A stretch of 64,000 nucleotides of DNA from Poriferisodalis sp965226645. Lineage in GTDB: Bacteria; Actinomycetota; Acidimicrobiia; Acidimicrobiales; Poriferisodalaceae. The notes under the pieces are model-generated. The model saw only the letters and a list, made by a program, of their open reading frames with translations. It was not told where the DNA came from and ran no database searches. A program made the translations under genes and the position numbers. Of the stretch, positions 26,452 to 35,165 are shown piece by piece. The DNA lies in contig CBDDDL010000004.1 in the NCBI GenBank assembly GCA_965226645.1, positions 372,001-436,000 of the forward strand, read 5' to 3'. Each line of letters opens with the position of its first letter. Positions within the stretch are counted from its first letter, which is position 1.

Positions 26452-27423
26452 TCACTGGCTGACCCTTGGGGTCTGTGTTCCGAGGGCGCCCCGAGCGCCT
26501 GCGAATGCGGCACCCAATGCGGCAGAGAGCTCACCAGCCAAAGAGGCCAGCACCCGGGGTCGGGTGGCCTTCGAACGACCGATCAGCATCTCGTCCAGTG
26601 CGTCACCCACGGGATCTGCCAGCAGGTCCCAATCGGTGCTGAGCCCGCCTCCGATCACCACCAATTCGGGATCGGTCAGCATGCACAGGTTCGAAATGCC
26701 CAGCGCGAGCCACCAAGCGAATTCAGCCAAGACGTCGCACGCGCTGGGGTCGCCCTGCCGAGCCGCAGCTGTCGCAGAGGGGCCCCGCTCGGCCGTTCCG
26801 AGACGTTCCTGGGCAAGTCGGTCCAGCGCCGAGCCGGAGGCATACATTTCCCAGCAGCCACGGCGCCCGCAATTGCACATGAGCCCGTTGGCCTCGACGA
26901 CCATGTGGCCGGGCTCGCCGGCCAGGCCGGCAGCGCCGCGGAGCACCTCTCCGTCGAGCATGAGCGCGCCGCCGATGCCGGTGCCCACCGCCACCATGAG
27001 CCCGTGCCGGATGCCGCGAGCGGCTCCGAAGGCGAGCTCCCATCGGGCAGCGCAGTTGACCTCGTTGTCCAAGGCCACCGGTATGCCGAGGCGTTGCGCG
27101 AGCTGTCCGCCGATGTCGGCACCTTCGACACCGGTGACGTTCGGCGAGATCGTCACCCGCCCGTCATGGTCGATCAAGCCCGCCATGCCGACTCCGACAG
27201 ATGCGACCTCGGAGCCAGCGGCCAAGCTGCTGACCATCCCTGCCAAAGTCTCGACGAGCGCTCCGGCGCCATCGGGCGTGCTCTCGCGGATCGACGTCAG
27301 CAAGACTCCGTCAACATCGGTTGTGACGCCGAAGATCTTGGTCCCGCCGACGTCGAAGCCGAGATGCAACTGTGGCGCCGCAGCGCTCGATGCCCCAACA
27401 GATGCCGGAGCGTTCGAGGTCAT
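26452..27423 (-). CDS. ROK family sugar kinase (glucokinase-like)
   Basis: 323 residues. The ATP-binding motif LGFDVGGTKIFGV lies near the N-terminus, the catalytic region includes ALDNEVNCAARWE, and the ROK zinc motif is CNCGRRGCWE. No helix-turn-helix precedes it, so it is a kinase type rather than a ROK repressor. Likely phosphorylates glucose or a related hexose; substrate not certain. dacB follows it after one base, suggesting shared transcription. Confidence 0.88.
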   Translation of the reverse strand: MTSNAPASVGASSAAAPQLHLGFDVGGTKIFGVTTDVDGVLLTSIRESTPDGAGALVETLAGMVSSLAAGSEVASVGVGMAGLIDHDGRVTISPNVTGVEGADIGGQLAQRLGIPVALDNEVNCAARWELAFGAARGIRHGLMVAVGTGIGGALMLDGEVLRGAAGLAGEPGHMVVEANGLMCNCGRRGCWEMYASGSALDRLAQERLGTAERGPSATAAARQGDPSACDVLAEFAWWLALGISNLCMLTDPELVVIGGGLSTDWDLLADPVGDALDEMLIGRSKATRPRVLASLAGELSAALGAAFAGARGALGTQTPRVSQ

Positions 27424-27481
27424 GAAGGCTGCGACGCTCGCCTGACGGTGACGTCGCAGCCGTGCATGCGTCAGCGGAGGA

Positions 27482-27964
27482 CTAGAGCTTGCCCAGAACC
27501 GCGGAGCAGCTCGACACTTCGATTCCGCCGCCTGGCTCTACCTCGAGCGCCGTCACCGTGCCGTCCTCGATGACCGCTGCATAGCGACGCGAGCGAGTGC
27601 CGAGACCGAATCCGGAGCCGTCCATGACGAGGCCCATCGCCTCGGCGAACTCGCCGTTGCCGTCGGCGGCCATCTCGATGCCCTGCGCACCGTTGGCTTG
27701 CGCCCAGGCATGCATCGTCCAAGCGTCGTTGACCGAAACACAGACGATCTTGTCGACGCCCTTGCCGGCGAGCTCATCGGCGCCTTCTACGTAACCGGGA
27801 AGGTGCACGTTGGTGCATCCCGGGGTGAACGCGCCAGGCACTGCGAACAGCACCACCTTGCCGCTGCCAAGCATCTCGCTGGACTGCACGGGCGCGGGCA
27901 TGCCGTTCTCGTCGAGCACCCGCAGCGTTGCGTCCGGAATCTGGTCGCCAACCTCGATCGCCAT
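27482..27964 (-). CDS. peroxiredoxin, Prx5 type
   Basis: 160 residues. Reduces peroxides through the peroxidatic Cys50 in VPGAFTPGCTNVHLPGY, the Prx5 signature. A second cysteine at 153 (SSCSAVL) may resolve the disulfide. The protein has no membrane segment. Upstream of its start (27981-28018) lies an imperfect 19-base direct repeat (TGTCTGCC...TTCAGGCTG twice), perhaps part of its promoter region. Confidence 0.93.
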   Translation of the reverse strand: MAIEVGDQIPDATLRVLDENGMPAPVQSSEMLGSGKVVLFAVPGAFTPGCTNVHLPGYVEGADELAGKGVDKIVCVSVNDAWTMHAWAQANGAQGIEMAADGNGEFAEAMGLVMDGSGFGLGTRSRRYAAVIEDGTVTALEVEPGGGIEVSSCSAVLGKL

Positions 27965-28098
27965 TTCTTTGCTCCGTCCCTGTCTGCCTCTTCAGGCTGT
28001 GTCTGCCTTCTCAGGCTGTGCTTTTCTTCTCACGAAGTGTGGCTCGCAGCGTATCCGTACCACTGGCATGCGGTCCGACCGAAGGATCCGGGGACGAA

Positions 28099-28794
28099 TC
28101 AGCCGCCGCGCTTGGGGTCCACCGTGTGCGCCTCGACATCGGTGATCCACCGCAGCAAGTCGCCGTAGTCAGACATCGCTGGCAGATCCGGGTTGGCCTC
28201 GGCGAGCGTCGGCGGGCAACGGAACAGGCTTGCCGCATGCGCTGCACGCAGCATTGTGAGGTCGTTGTACGAGTCTCCAGCGGCGGTCACGTGATAGTTG
28301 AGGTCGCGGTACGCCTGCACAGCGAGCCGCTTGGCATCGTGCACTCGCCTGCGCCACCCCGAGATGCGGTCATCGGCCACGTCGAGGCGATGGCACAGCA
28401 GGTGCGGGTAACCCAGCAGCTCGAGAAAATGGTCGTCGAATTGCTCGAAGGTGTCCGATAGCAGCACCACGACCCAGCGATGCCGAAGTTCGTCGAGGAA
28501 TTCCCTCGCCCCGGCCAGTAGCGGCAATTCTGCGATCACCGAACGGATCTGCGACAGCGAGACATCGTGTGCCGCGAGGACATCGAGGCGGTATTGCATC
28601 AACGCGTCGTAGTCGGGTTCGTCACGTGTCGTACGCCTGAGTTCCGCGATGCCGGTGCCCTCTGAGACGGCGATCCAGATCTCGGGTGTCAGCACACCCT
28701 CCATGTCCAAGGCAATCACCCGCTGCACGAGCGCCGAGTCTCGCACGCGGCGGACGCTTGTCCACAAATCCCTGCCCACAAGCGGTTGGCCCAC
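28099..28794 (-). CDS. thrH: HAD phosphatase, ThrH-like (phosphoserine phosphatase/homoserine phosphotransferase)
   Basis: 231 residues. HAD motif I is LDMEGVLTPEIW (the Asp nucleophile in DxE form typical of ThrH), motif II LLSDTF, motif III/IV GDSYNDLTMLRAAHA. The phrases TRDEPDYDALMQYRLD and GYPHLLCHRLDV closely follow Pseudomonas ThrH. A GTG at 28728, nearer to motif I, is an alternative start. It is divergent from the monooxygenase operon and could share its regulatory region. Confidence 0.85.
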   Translation of the reverse strand: MGQPLVGRDLWTSVRRVRDSALVQRVIALDMEGVLTPEIWIAVSEGTGIAELRRTTRDEPDYDALMQYRLDVLAAHDVSLSQIRSVIAELPLLAGAREFLDELRHRWVVVLLSDTFEQFDDHFLELLGYPHLLCHRLDVADDRISGWRRRVHDAKRLAVQAYRDLNYHVTAAGDSYNDLTMLRAAHAASLFRCPPTLAEANPDLPAMSDYGDLLRWITDVEAHTVDPKRGG

Positions 28795-28871
28795 CGAACG
28801 AACTCCACGTCCGGATTGATGTCCGAGACGCCAGCTCCCCGCGACGACGCGCCAACGAGCATGGCGAAGTT

Positions 28872-28887
28872 TCTAAGATGTCTTAGA
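28872..28887. promoter_or_regulatory. 16-bp palindromic operator candidate
   Basis: TCTAAGATGTCTTAGA is a perfect 7-bp inverted repeat with a 2-base centre. It lies in the AT-richer 124-base gap between the divergent thrH and monooxygenase genes, 31 bases before the latter's first start codon. The size and position suit a TetR- or PadR-type repressor; none is encoded next to it. Confidence 0.6.
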
Positions 28888-28918
28888 TATTCGAAGCGAC
28901 CCAGCGCCGCTAAGACCC

Positions 28919-30784
28919 GTGAACGAGACCCTCATGAGCATCGACACCGACATCACCGAATCGACATCGCTCGCAGAACTTTTCCTGCCTGACATCGATT
29001 TCGATCCCGACAAGCTGCGGGACCGATACCGGGCCGAGCGCGACAAGCGCTTGCGCGACGACGGCAATGAGCAGTACGTCGAGGTGGTGGGCGACTTCTC
29101 GAACTACGTCGACGACCCGTACACCGAGAACGTCGAGCGAGAGCCGTTCTTCGACGAGGTCGAAGTTGCGATCATCGGCGGCGGCTTCGGCGGCCTGCTG
29201 ATGGGCGCCCAGCTCCGCAAGGCGGGCTACGAGAACATCCGGGTCATCGAGAAAGCCGGTGATTTCGGTGGCACCTGGTACTGGAATCGCTACCCCGGGG
29301 CGATGTGCGACGTCGAGTCGTACTGCTACCTGCCGCTGCTCGAAGAGCTGGCGTACTTGCCGAAGCACAAGTATTCGTTCGCGCCGGAGATCTTCGAACA
29401 CTCCAAGGCGATCGCCCGTCATTTCGGGCTGTACGACAATGCGTGCTTGCAGACTTCGGTGTCGGAGATGCGCTGGGATGACGACCGGGCCCAGTGGATC
29501 ATCTCGACCGACCGCGGCGATCGCATGCGTGCCAACTACGTCGCGATGGCGAACGGTCCGCTGAACCGGCCCAAGCTGCCCGGCATCCCGGGAATCGACT
29601 CCTACGAGGGACACACGTTCCACACCAGCCGGTGGGATTACGACTACACCGGCGGGAACTCCGAGGGCGGCCTCGTCAACCTGGCCGACAAGAGGGTCGG
29701 AATTATCGGTACGGGCGCCACCGCTGTGCAGTGCATTCCGCATCTGGGCGAGTCCGCCAAGGAGCTGTTCGTCTTCCAGCGCACGCCGTCGTCGATTGAC
29801 GTGCGCAACAACTGCGAAACCGATCCGGAGTGGGCGGCCTCGCTGGAGCCGGGCTGGCAGCGCCGGCGCATGGAGAACTTCAACATCCTCGTGAGCGGCG
29901 GCGACCAGGATGAGGACCTGGTCTCGGACGGATGGACCGACATCTTCCGCAATCTCACCGGCATCGCGGCCAAGACAGCAGCCCGCAAGGCTGGCCGCCG
30001 CCTTTCCGGGCGTGAGAAGGGCGAGCTCATGGAGCTGGCCGACTTCCAGAAGATGAACACTGTGCGATCGCGTGCCTCCGAGGTTGTCGAGGACTCTGAG
30101 ATCGCCGAGTCGCTGCAGCCGTGGTATCGCCAGTTCTGCAAGCGGCCCTGCTTCCATGACGAATACCTGCCGACTTTCAACCAGCCGAACGTGCACCTCG
30201 TCGACACCGACGGAAAGGGCGTGGAGCGCATCACACCGAACGGCGTCGTGGTGGGCGGCACCGAATACGAAGTGGACTGCATCGTGTTCGCGACCGGCTT
30301 CGAGGTAGGCACCACCTACACACGACGTGCCGGCTACGACATCATCGGGCGAGGTGGCCAGACGCTCTCGGACAAGTGGTCCGACGGCGTCAAGACCTTC
30401 CACGGGCTGACCAGTCATGGCTTCCCGAACTGCTTCTTTTTGGGCTTCACTCAGACCGCAGTGACCGTCAATGTGCCCCATGCGCTGATGGAACAGGCAT
30501 CCCACGTCACCTACATGCTCGACGAGGCCGCCGAACGGGACTGCACGCGCATCGAGCCGACTGCCGAAGCCGAACAGTGGTGGCAAGAAGAAATGGCCGA
30601 CAAGGCCCGCCTCGGCGTCCGTTTCTACGAAGCATGCACCCCCGGCTACTACAACAACGAGGGCAAGCTCGGGAATCCCAACGGCTTCTTCACTGCCATG
30701 TACGGCGCCGGCCCGATCAAGTTCTTCCGTCTGCTCGACGAGTGGCGCTCGACCGGTCGCCTCGAGGGCATCGACCTAAGCTGA
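28919..30784 (+). CDS. flavin-containing Baeyer-Villiger-type monooxygenase
   Basis: 621 residues. FAD site GGGFGGLLMG near residue 85, NADPH site IIGTGATAVQ, and between them the Baeyer-Villiger fingerprint YEGHTFHTSRWDYDY (FxGxxxHxxxW type). It therefore likely oxidises a ketone to an ester or lactone using NADPH and O2. The N-terminal 70 residues are an acidic, helical extension. Start is GTG 28919 or ATG 28934. It leads an operon with the VOC and acyl-CoA dehydrogenase genes, which suggests a catabolic route for a cyclic or aromatic compound. Confidence 0.9.
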   Translation: MNETLMSIDTDITESTSLAELFLPDIDFDPDKLRDRYRAERDKRLRDDGNEQYVEVVGDFSNYVDDPYTENVEREPFFDEVEVAIIGGGFGGLLMGAQLRKAGYENIRVIEKAGDFGGTWYWNRYPGAMCDVESYCYLPLLEELAYLPKHKYSFAPEIFEHSKAIARHFGLYDNACLQTSVSEMRWDDDRAQWIISTDRGDRMRANYVAMANGPLNRPKLPGIPGIDSYEGHTFHTSRWDYDYTGGNSEGGLVNLADKRVGIIGTGATAVQCIPHLGESAKELFVFQRTPSSIDVRNNCETDPEWAASLEPGWQRRRMENFNILVSGGDQDEDLVSDGWTDIFRNLTGIAAKTAARKAGRRLSGREKGELMELADFQKMNTVRSRASEVVEDSEIAESLQPWYRQFCKRPCFHDEYLPTFNQPNVHLVDTDGKGVERITPNGVVVGGTEYEVDCIVFATGFEVGTTYTRRAGYDIIGRGGQTLSDKWSDGVKTFHGLTSHGFPNCFFLGFTQTAVTVNVPHALMEQASHVTYMLDEAAERDCTRIEPTAEAEQWWQEEMADKARLGVRFYEACTPGYYNNEGKLGNPNGFFTAMYGAGPIKFFRLLDEWRSTGRLEGIDLS

Positions 30785-30865
30785 ACGACAGGGCGATTGC
30801 GAAACATCAGAACTGGCAGGGGTACGGCGTCGCGCCGACCGCTGAGCACTGCAGGGAGGCTGGAC

Positions 30866-31417
30866 ATGGCAAAGCCAATCAAGATGGCTCACGCCGTCTT
30901 TCGTACCGACGACATCGAGCGCCTCCAATCGTGGTGGTGCACGGTGCTCGACGCCAGAGTCGTCCACAACGGCGGCTTCATCTCGTTTATCTCCTACGAC
31001 GACGAACATCACAGGTTGGCGTTTGTGAACCGTGGCAAGCCCGGTCGGTACGACTCTCGTCAGGGCACTCTTGAGCACATCGCGTACTCGATGGGCAGCT
31101 TCGGCGACCTCCTCGACCTGTACGAACGCCTCAAGGCAGCAGGCATCAAGCCGGTGCGAACCATCAACCACGGCCCTACCACCTCGATGTATTACGCCGA
31201 CCCCGACGGCAACGGCGTGGAGTTCCAGATCGAGAACTACGCCACAATGGCCGAGTGCATGGACTTCATGCGCTCGGAGACATTCGAGGCGAATCCCATC
31301 GGCGTGGAGTTTGACGCCGACCTGCTGGTCGAGCGGTTCCGCCGCGGTGACCCCCTCGAAGAACTGGTCAAGCAGGGATCTGCCCCAGTATCTGCCAGCC
31401 CAGTACCTGTTAGCTGA
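30866..31417 (+). CDS. VOC-family (extradiol dioxygenase-like) protein
   Basis: 183 residues from ATG 30866, which has GCAGGGAGG at a good distance; the open frame extends further upstream but without support. Two vicinal-oxygen-chelate motifs are visible. Metal ligands fit His in AHAVFRT, His in LEHIAYS and Glu in NGVEFQIEN, as in type I extradiol dioxygenases. Substrate unknown; operon context with the monooxygenase suggests ring cleavage. Confidence 0.82.
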   Translation: MAKPIKMAHAVFRTDDIERLQSWWCTVLDARVVHNGGFISFISYDDEHHRLAFVNRGKPGRYDSRQGTLEHIAYSMGSFGDLLDLYERLKAAGIKPVRTINHGPTTSMYYADPDGNGVEFQIENYATMAECMDFMRSETFEANPIGVEFDADLLVERFRRGDPLEELVKQGSAPVSASPVPVS

Positions 31418-31421
31418 ATCG

Positions 31422-32582
31422 GTGAGCAACGTCCATCGCAACATCTACATGAGCGACGAGCTGCAGGCGATCTATGAGCAAACCGTCGCCTTCGTCGCCA
31501 AAGAGGTGACCCCGGTCGGCGACGCCTGGGAGGAATCCGGCCAGATCCCGCGCGAGATCTTCAAGCGCATCGGCGAGCTGGGGATGTTCTCGCTGCGGGT
31601 GCCCGAACGCTGGGGCGGGTTGGGGCTTGGCCCGCTTGCGTCGGCCGCGTTCTCCGAGGCGCTGGGCACGTCGACCTACGCAGGTTTCGAAGCGAACGTG
31701 CTCGTCCATACCGACATGGCGCTGCCGCACCTGCTCAACGCGGGATCCCCCGAACAGCTCGAGCGCTGGCTGCCGTCGATCCAGTCCGGCGACACCATGC
31801 TGTCCATCGGCGTGACCGAGCCCGACGCCGGCTCCGACGTGGCAGGCCTGCGCACCTCCGCCGTTCGCGACGGCGACGGCTGGCGGCTGAACGGCGCGAA
31901 GACGTTCATCACCGGCGCCGTGTACGGCGACATGACAGTGCTGGCGGCTCGCACCGATCCCGACAACCGCTACGGGATCTCGATGTTCCTGGTGCCTGCG
32001 CAGACCGAGGGCTTCGAAGTGGCACGCAAGCTCGACAAGCACGGTTGGCGCTGCTCGGACACTGCCGAGCTGGTGCTGAGCGATGTATGGCTGCCTGACG
32101 ACCACCTGCTCGGCGAATTGCACCGGGGCTTCTACGCCACGATGGCGAACTTCCAGAACGAGCGCATGGTGATCGTGGGCATGGGCATCGGCGCAGCACA
32201 GGTTGCGATCAACCTGACCAACGCGTACACCCAGCAGCGCAAGGCTTTCGACGCCACGCTGTACGACCTCGGCGCAATCCGTCAGCGCATGGCAATGAAC
32301 CAGGCCAAGGTCGACGCAGTGCGCGCCTCGATGTACCACGCCGCCTGGCTCAAGGAACAGGGCATCGACGCCATCAAGGAGATGTCGGGCGTCAAGGCGT
32401 TCGGCGCCGAAGTCGTGAATCAGGTCATGTACGACTGCATGCAGTTCCACGGCGGCATCGGCTACATGCGGGAGTCGACCATCGAGCGGATGTGCCGCGA
32501 TGCGCGCCTGCTGCCCATCGGCGGCGGCGCCACAGAAGTCATGCTCGAAGAGATCGCAAAGCGCAGCTACGTCAATACCTGA
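31422..32582 (+). CDS. acyl-CoA dehydrogenase
   Basis: FAD-dependent alpha,beta-dehydrogenation of an acyl-CoA thioester. 386 residues from GTG 31422, five bases after the VOC stop; ATG 31449 is an alternative, and the longer open frame runs through the VOC gene in another frame. Signature stretches are IGVTEPDAGSDVAGLRTSAVRDGDGW and MQFHGGIGYMRESTIERMCRDAR, where the catalytic base is likely the Glu after GYMR. Third gene of the operon. Confidence 0.92.
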   Translation: MSNVHRNIYMSDELQAIYEQTVAFVAKEVTPVGDAWEESGQIPREIFKRIGELGMFSLRVPERWGGLGLGPLASAAFSEALGTSTYAGFEANVLVHTDMALPHLLNAGSPEQLERWLPSIQSGDTMLSIGVTEPDAGSDVAGLRTSAVRDGDGWRLNGAKTFITGAVYGDMTVLAARTDPDNRYGISMFLVPAQTEGFEVARKLDKHGWRCSDTAELVLSDVWLPDDHLLGELHRGFYATMANFQNERMVIVGMGIGAAQVAINLTNAYTQQRKAFDATLYDLGAIRQRMAMNQAKVDAVRASMYHAAWLKEQGIDAIKEMSGVKAFGAEVVNQVMYDCMQFHGGIGYMRESTIERMCRDARLLPIGGGATEVMLEEIAKRSYVNT

Positions 32583-32639
32583 GCTGTCGATACCTGAGCT
32601 GAACTGCAGTTGCGTCTCTGCGCTCTGAGTCGGCTCGTC

Positions 32640-33035
32640 TCAAGCGCCCGATAGTTCAGGGAAGTAGTTGGCGTAGAAGCCGCGGTCTCGTGTCAGGAAG
32701 AACTCTGCCGCGATGACGGCATGAGCGCCGATTACAAAATCCGTGATGATTCGCTGCCGCGGCCCGCCGGTGCGGCGGTATCGCTGCCAGCGCAGACCGG
32801 CCTCATATGCGATGTCTCTCGTGGTCGGAGATGGCGTCACGTTGATCTCCTGCAACGCCCGGTCCAGGATGACCCGATCTTCGAACGCCGGAACGAGTTC
32901 CGCATACACGATGTCGCAAATGATGACCGCACCTTCGTCGTATGCCCGTCGCAATCGCTCCAGCGATTCAAGGCCGTGCCGTTCATCGCCTCCGAAGACA
33001 TCGAGCAGAACGTTGGTGTCTACCGCGGTGATCAC
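32640..33035 (-). CDS. vapC: PIN-domain ribonuclease toxin, VapC type
   Basis: 131 residues. PIN acidic residues are placed as expected: Asp in TAVDTNVLLDVF, Glu in IVYAELVPAF, Asp in RIITDFVIGAHA, Asp in FLTRDRGFY. It is likely an Mg-dependent RNase. Start GTG 33035 overlaps the antitoxin stop (GTGA), the usual vapBC coupling. Confidence 0.88.
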   Translation of the reverse strand: MITAVDTNVLLDVFGGDERHGLESLERLRRAYDEGAVIICDIVYAELVPAFEDRVILDRALQEINVTPSPTTRDIAYEAGLRWQRYRRTGGPRQRIITDFVIGAHAVIAAEFFLTRDRGFYANYFPELSGA

Positions 33036-33247
33036 CGTCCGCGGATCTCCTCGATGTAGGCGTCGGTGCTCGTGACGCTGCTCAATATGGCATACACCCT
33101 CTCGACCGGGTGCGGCCCCACCGTGCGTTTGTGGATGAGTAGTCCCTCATCGGTGGGGGTGATCTCTACCTCGACGTTGTGGTTCAAGCCGAAACGATCC
33201 CGCAAACGCTTCGGAATCGTGATCTGACCCCGCTCCGATATGTGCAT
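33032..33247 (-). CDS. vapB: AbrB/MazE-type antitoxin of the VapBC pair
   Basis: 71 residues from ATG 33247. A swapped-hairpin AbrB domain is clear: MHISERGQITIPKRLRDRFGLNHNVEVEITPTDEGLLI. The C-terminal part (TVGPHPVERVYAILSSVTSTDAYIEEIRG) should wrap the toxin. An in-frame start eight codons upstream is less likely. A palindrome lies 25 bases upstream of the start. Confidence 0.85.
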   Translation of the reverse strand: MHISERGQITIPKRLRDRFGLNHNVEVEITPTDEGLLIHKRTVGPHPVERVYAILSSVTSTDAYIEEIRGR

Positions 33248-33271
33248 GTCTCGACCTGCTCGCCATCTCAA

Positions 33272-33289
33272 ATACGTCGATTGACGTAT
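33272..33289. promoter_or_regulatory. operator candidate of the vapBC operon
   Basis: ATACGTC and GACGTAT form a 7-bp perfect inverted repeat with the 4-base spacer GATT, immediately upstream of vapB in an AT-rich stretch. AbrB-type antitoxins autoregulate through such dyads. The 185 bases from here to the acoC stop hold no gene that I support. Confidence 0.6.
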
Positions 33290-33474
33290 GATATTCCGAT
33301 TCCGTAATTCATATTATCGCCGTTGACGAAGCTTCCTGCGGCATCATGCCGAACACGAAGGACACGACCCACGGCTGCGCAGATTGCCCAACCTTGGATC
33401 TGGCGAACCGATTGCCGCCTGAGCGGGTGGCGAAGATCGTCACCGACGTGTGGACGGCCGCGACGCTGGGGCTG

Positions 33475-35151
33475 TTAGCGGGATTCGAGCCAGTCGCGTA
33501 CTGCGCCGGTGAACCTGGCGGCTGGGGCGCCGTCGAAGGCTCGGTGATCCCACGTCAGCGAGAGAGTGAGCGCCGGGCGGGCCTCAGGGTTGCCACTTGA
33601 CCAGTCGGTGTCAGTGCGGATGCGCCCTACGCCCAAGATGGCGGTGTTCGGCGGGTTGATGACCGGCGTGAAGGCGTCCACGCCGAACATGCCAAGTGCG
33701 GTGACTGTGAACGTGGCACCCTGGAAATCGTCGTAGCCCAACCCGCCCGAACGCGCGCCGCCGGCAAGGCGCTTCGTCTCTGTTGCGATCTCGGTCAGGC
33801 TCAGTCGATCTGTGTGGCGGATGACGGGCACGAGCAAGCCGTCGTCGAGTGCGACAGCGAGACCGACGTGGATGTCCCCCAACAGTGCAACCGCATCGGC
33901 GGTGACCTGCGAATTGACCCTCGGATACGCCCGAAGGGCGGCGGCGGCCGCAGCCACGACGTAGTCGGTGTAACCCGGCACGGCCGCATCCGGGGCGTCG
34001 CTGTCGGGGTTGCCGGCGTCGCTGTCGGGGTTGTCGGGGTTGTTGGCGCCTCCGTCGGGGTTGCGAGAGTCACCGTCGGGGTTGCCGGCGTCGTCGTCGC
34101 TGGCACTGCGGGCAGCTTCGACCAACGTGGCACGTTCGGCAACCACCGCGCTCATGTCGACGTCCATGGTGAGGGTGAGCTGGGCCATCGAGCGAAGCGA
34201 CGCGCTCATTCGCTCGGCAATCACACCCCGCATGCCGCGCAAGGGGATCTGCTCGGTGGGGGTCTGCGCAAGCGGTGGTGCCTCGTCTGCTGGGGCGGGC
34301 TTCGGCTTGGGCGTGGCGGGTATCGGCGCGGCACCCGGCACCGGACCTAAAAACTCGGGCGTGACGGGTATCGGCGCGGCCCCCGGCAACGGGCTTGAAA
34401 GCTCGGGCGTGGCGGCGTCTGCGGTCGGGCTCAGGCGGGACAGCAGCGTCCGGACATGCGAAGCCACATCGGCGCGTGAGATACGTCCGTCGGCGGAGCT
34501 GGCATGCACAGTGTGAAGGTCCACGCCGAGCAGGTCGGCGAGTTGTCGGGCTGCGAAGGTCGCAGGCGGTGGCACTGGGATACCGGGACCTGGCACAGCC
34601 AGACGCTGCACATCTCCTGTCGCCGCCGGAGCTGCCTCACCCAGGGCCGGGACCGGCGGTGCGTCGAACACAGCTCGCACGTCTCGTTCGGTGATGCGGC
34701 CATTGGGACCGCTCCCGGCGATGATCGCCAAGTCCACACCGAGTTCTCTCGCCAACCGCTTCGCTGCCGGAGATGCCAGGACACGTTCCCCAGGCGCACG
34801 TGCCACCGCCGCAGCAGCCGCCGGCGCCGCCGCGACAGCCGAGCCCGTGGTCGAGGACCCCAACGCCTGTGAAGGAGCCCCGGGCGGACCAGCAGCTACC
34901 TGAGGCGGGGACTCCCCCGGCTCCAAGAACCACCCGATCCGCACACCGCAGGCGTATTCCTCGCCGACCTCGCCGCTCTGAGCCAGCACCCCGCTGCCCG
35001 AAGCCTCAATCTCGGTCTCCACCTTGTCGGTCTCGACCAGCACGACAGATTGGCCAGCATCCACCGGCGTGCCGTCAGGCACCAGCCAGCGCAAGATCGT
35101 GCCCGACTCCATCGTCAGACCCAGCTTCGGCATCGCAAACTCGGTGGCCAT
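33475..35151 (-). CDS. acoC: dihydrolipoamide acyltransferase (E2) of a 2-oxoacid/acetoin dehydrogenase
   Basis: 558 residues from ATG 35151. Lipoyl domain with Lys43 in ETDKVETEIEA, two peripheral-subunit-binding domains (122-162 and 196-235), an Ala/Pro linker with a repeated PGAAPIP unit, and the catalytic domain (300-558) with His536 and Asp540 in DHRAFDG. An unusual insert at 351-390 contains five Asn-Pro-Asp repeats inside the catalytic domain. Two subunit-binding domains in one E2 is less common than one. The frame upstream of 35151 is open but is covered by acoX on the same strand. Confidence 0.9.
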   Translation of the reverse strand: MATEFAMPKLGLTMESGTILRWLVPDGTPVDAGQSVVLVETDKVETEIEASGSGVLAQSGEVGEEYACGVRIGWFLEPGESPPQVAAGPPGAPSQALGSSTTGSAVAAAPAAAAAVARAPGERVLASPAAKRLARELGVDLAIIAGSGPNGRITERDVRAVFDAPPVPALGEAAPAATGDVQRLAVPGPGIPVPPPATFAARQLADLLGVDLHTVHASSADGRISRADVASHVRTLLSRLSPTADAATPELSSPLPGAAPIPVTPEFLGPVPGAAPIPATPKPKPAPADEAPPLAQTPTEQIPLRGMRGVIAERMSASLRSMAQLTLTMDVDMSAVVAERATLVEAARSASDDDAGNPDGDSRNPDGGANNPDNPDSDAGNPDSDAPDAAVPGYTDYVVAAAAAALRAYPRVNSQVTADAVALLGDIHVGLAVALDDGLLVPVIRHTDRLSLTEIATETKRLAGGARSGGLGYDDFQGATFTVTALGMFGVDAFTPVINPPNTAILGVGRIRTDTDWSSGNPEARPALTLSLTWDHRAFDGAPAARFTGAVRDWLESR

Positions 35152-35165
35152 CGGTGTCCTCTTGC

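Noticed and set aside
28910..30586. Minus-strand open frame of about 558 codons opposite the monooxygenase
   Set aside because: Antisense shadow of a clear flavin monooxygenase; its translation shows no domain pattern.
31410..32450. Minus-strand open frame of about 346 codons opposite the acyl-CoA dehydrogenase
   Set aside because: Antisense to a well-supported gene and with His/Arg/Val-rich noise composition.
33346..33600. 84-codon plus-strand ORF between vapB and acoC
   Set aside because: Half of it is antisense to acoC; the first half has no recognisable motif or ribosome site.
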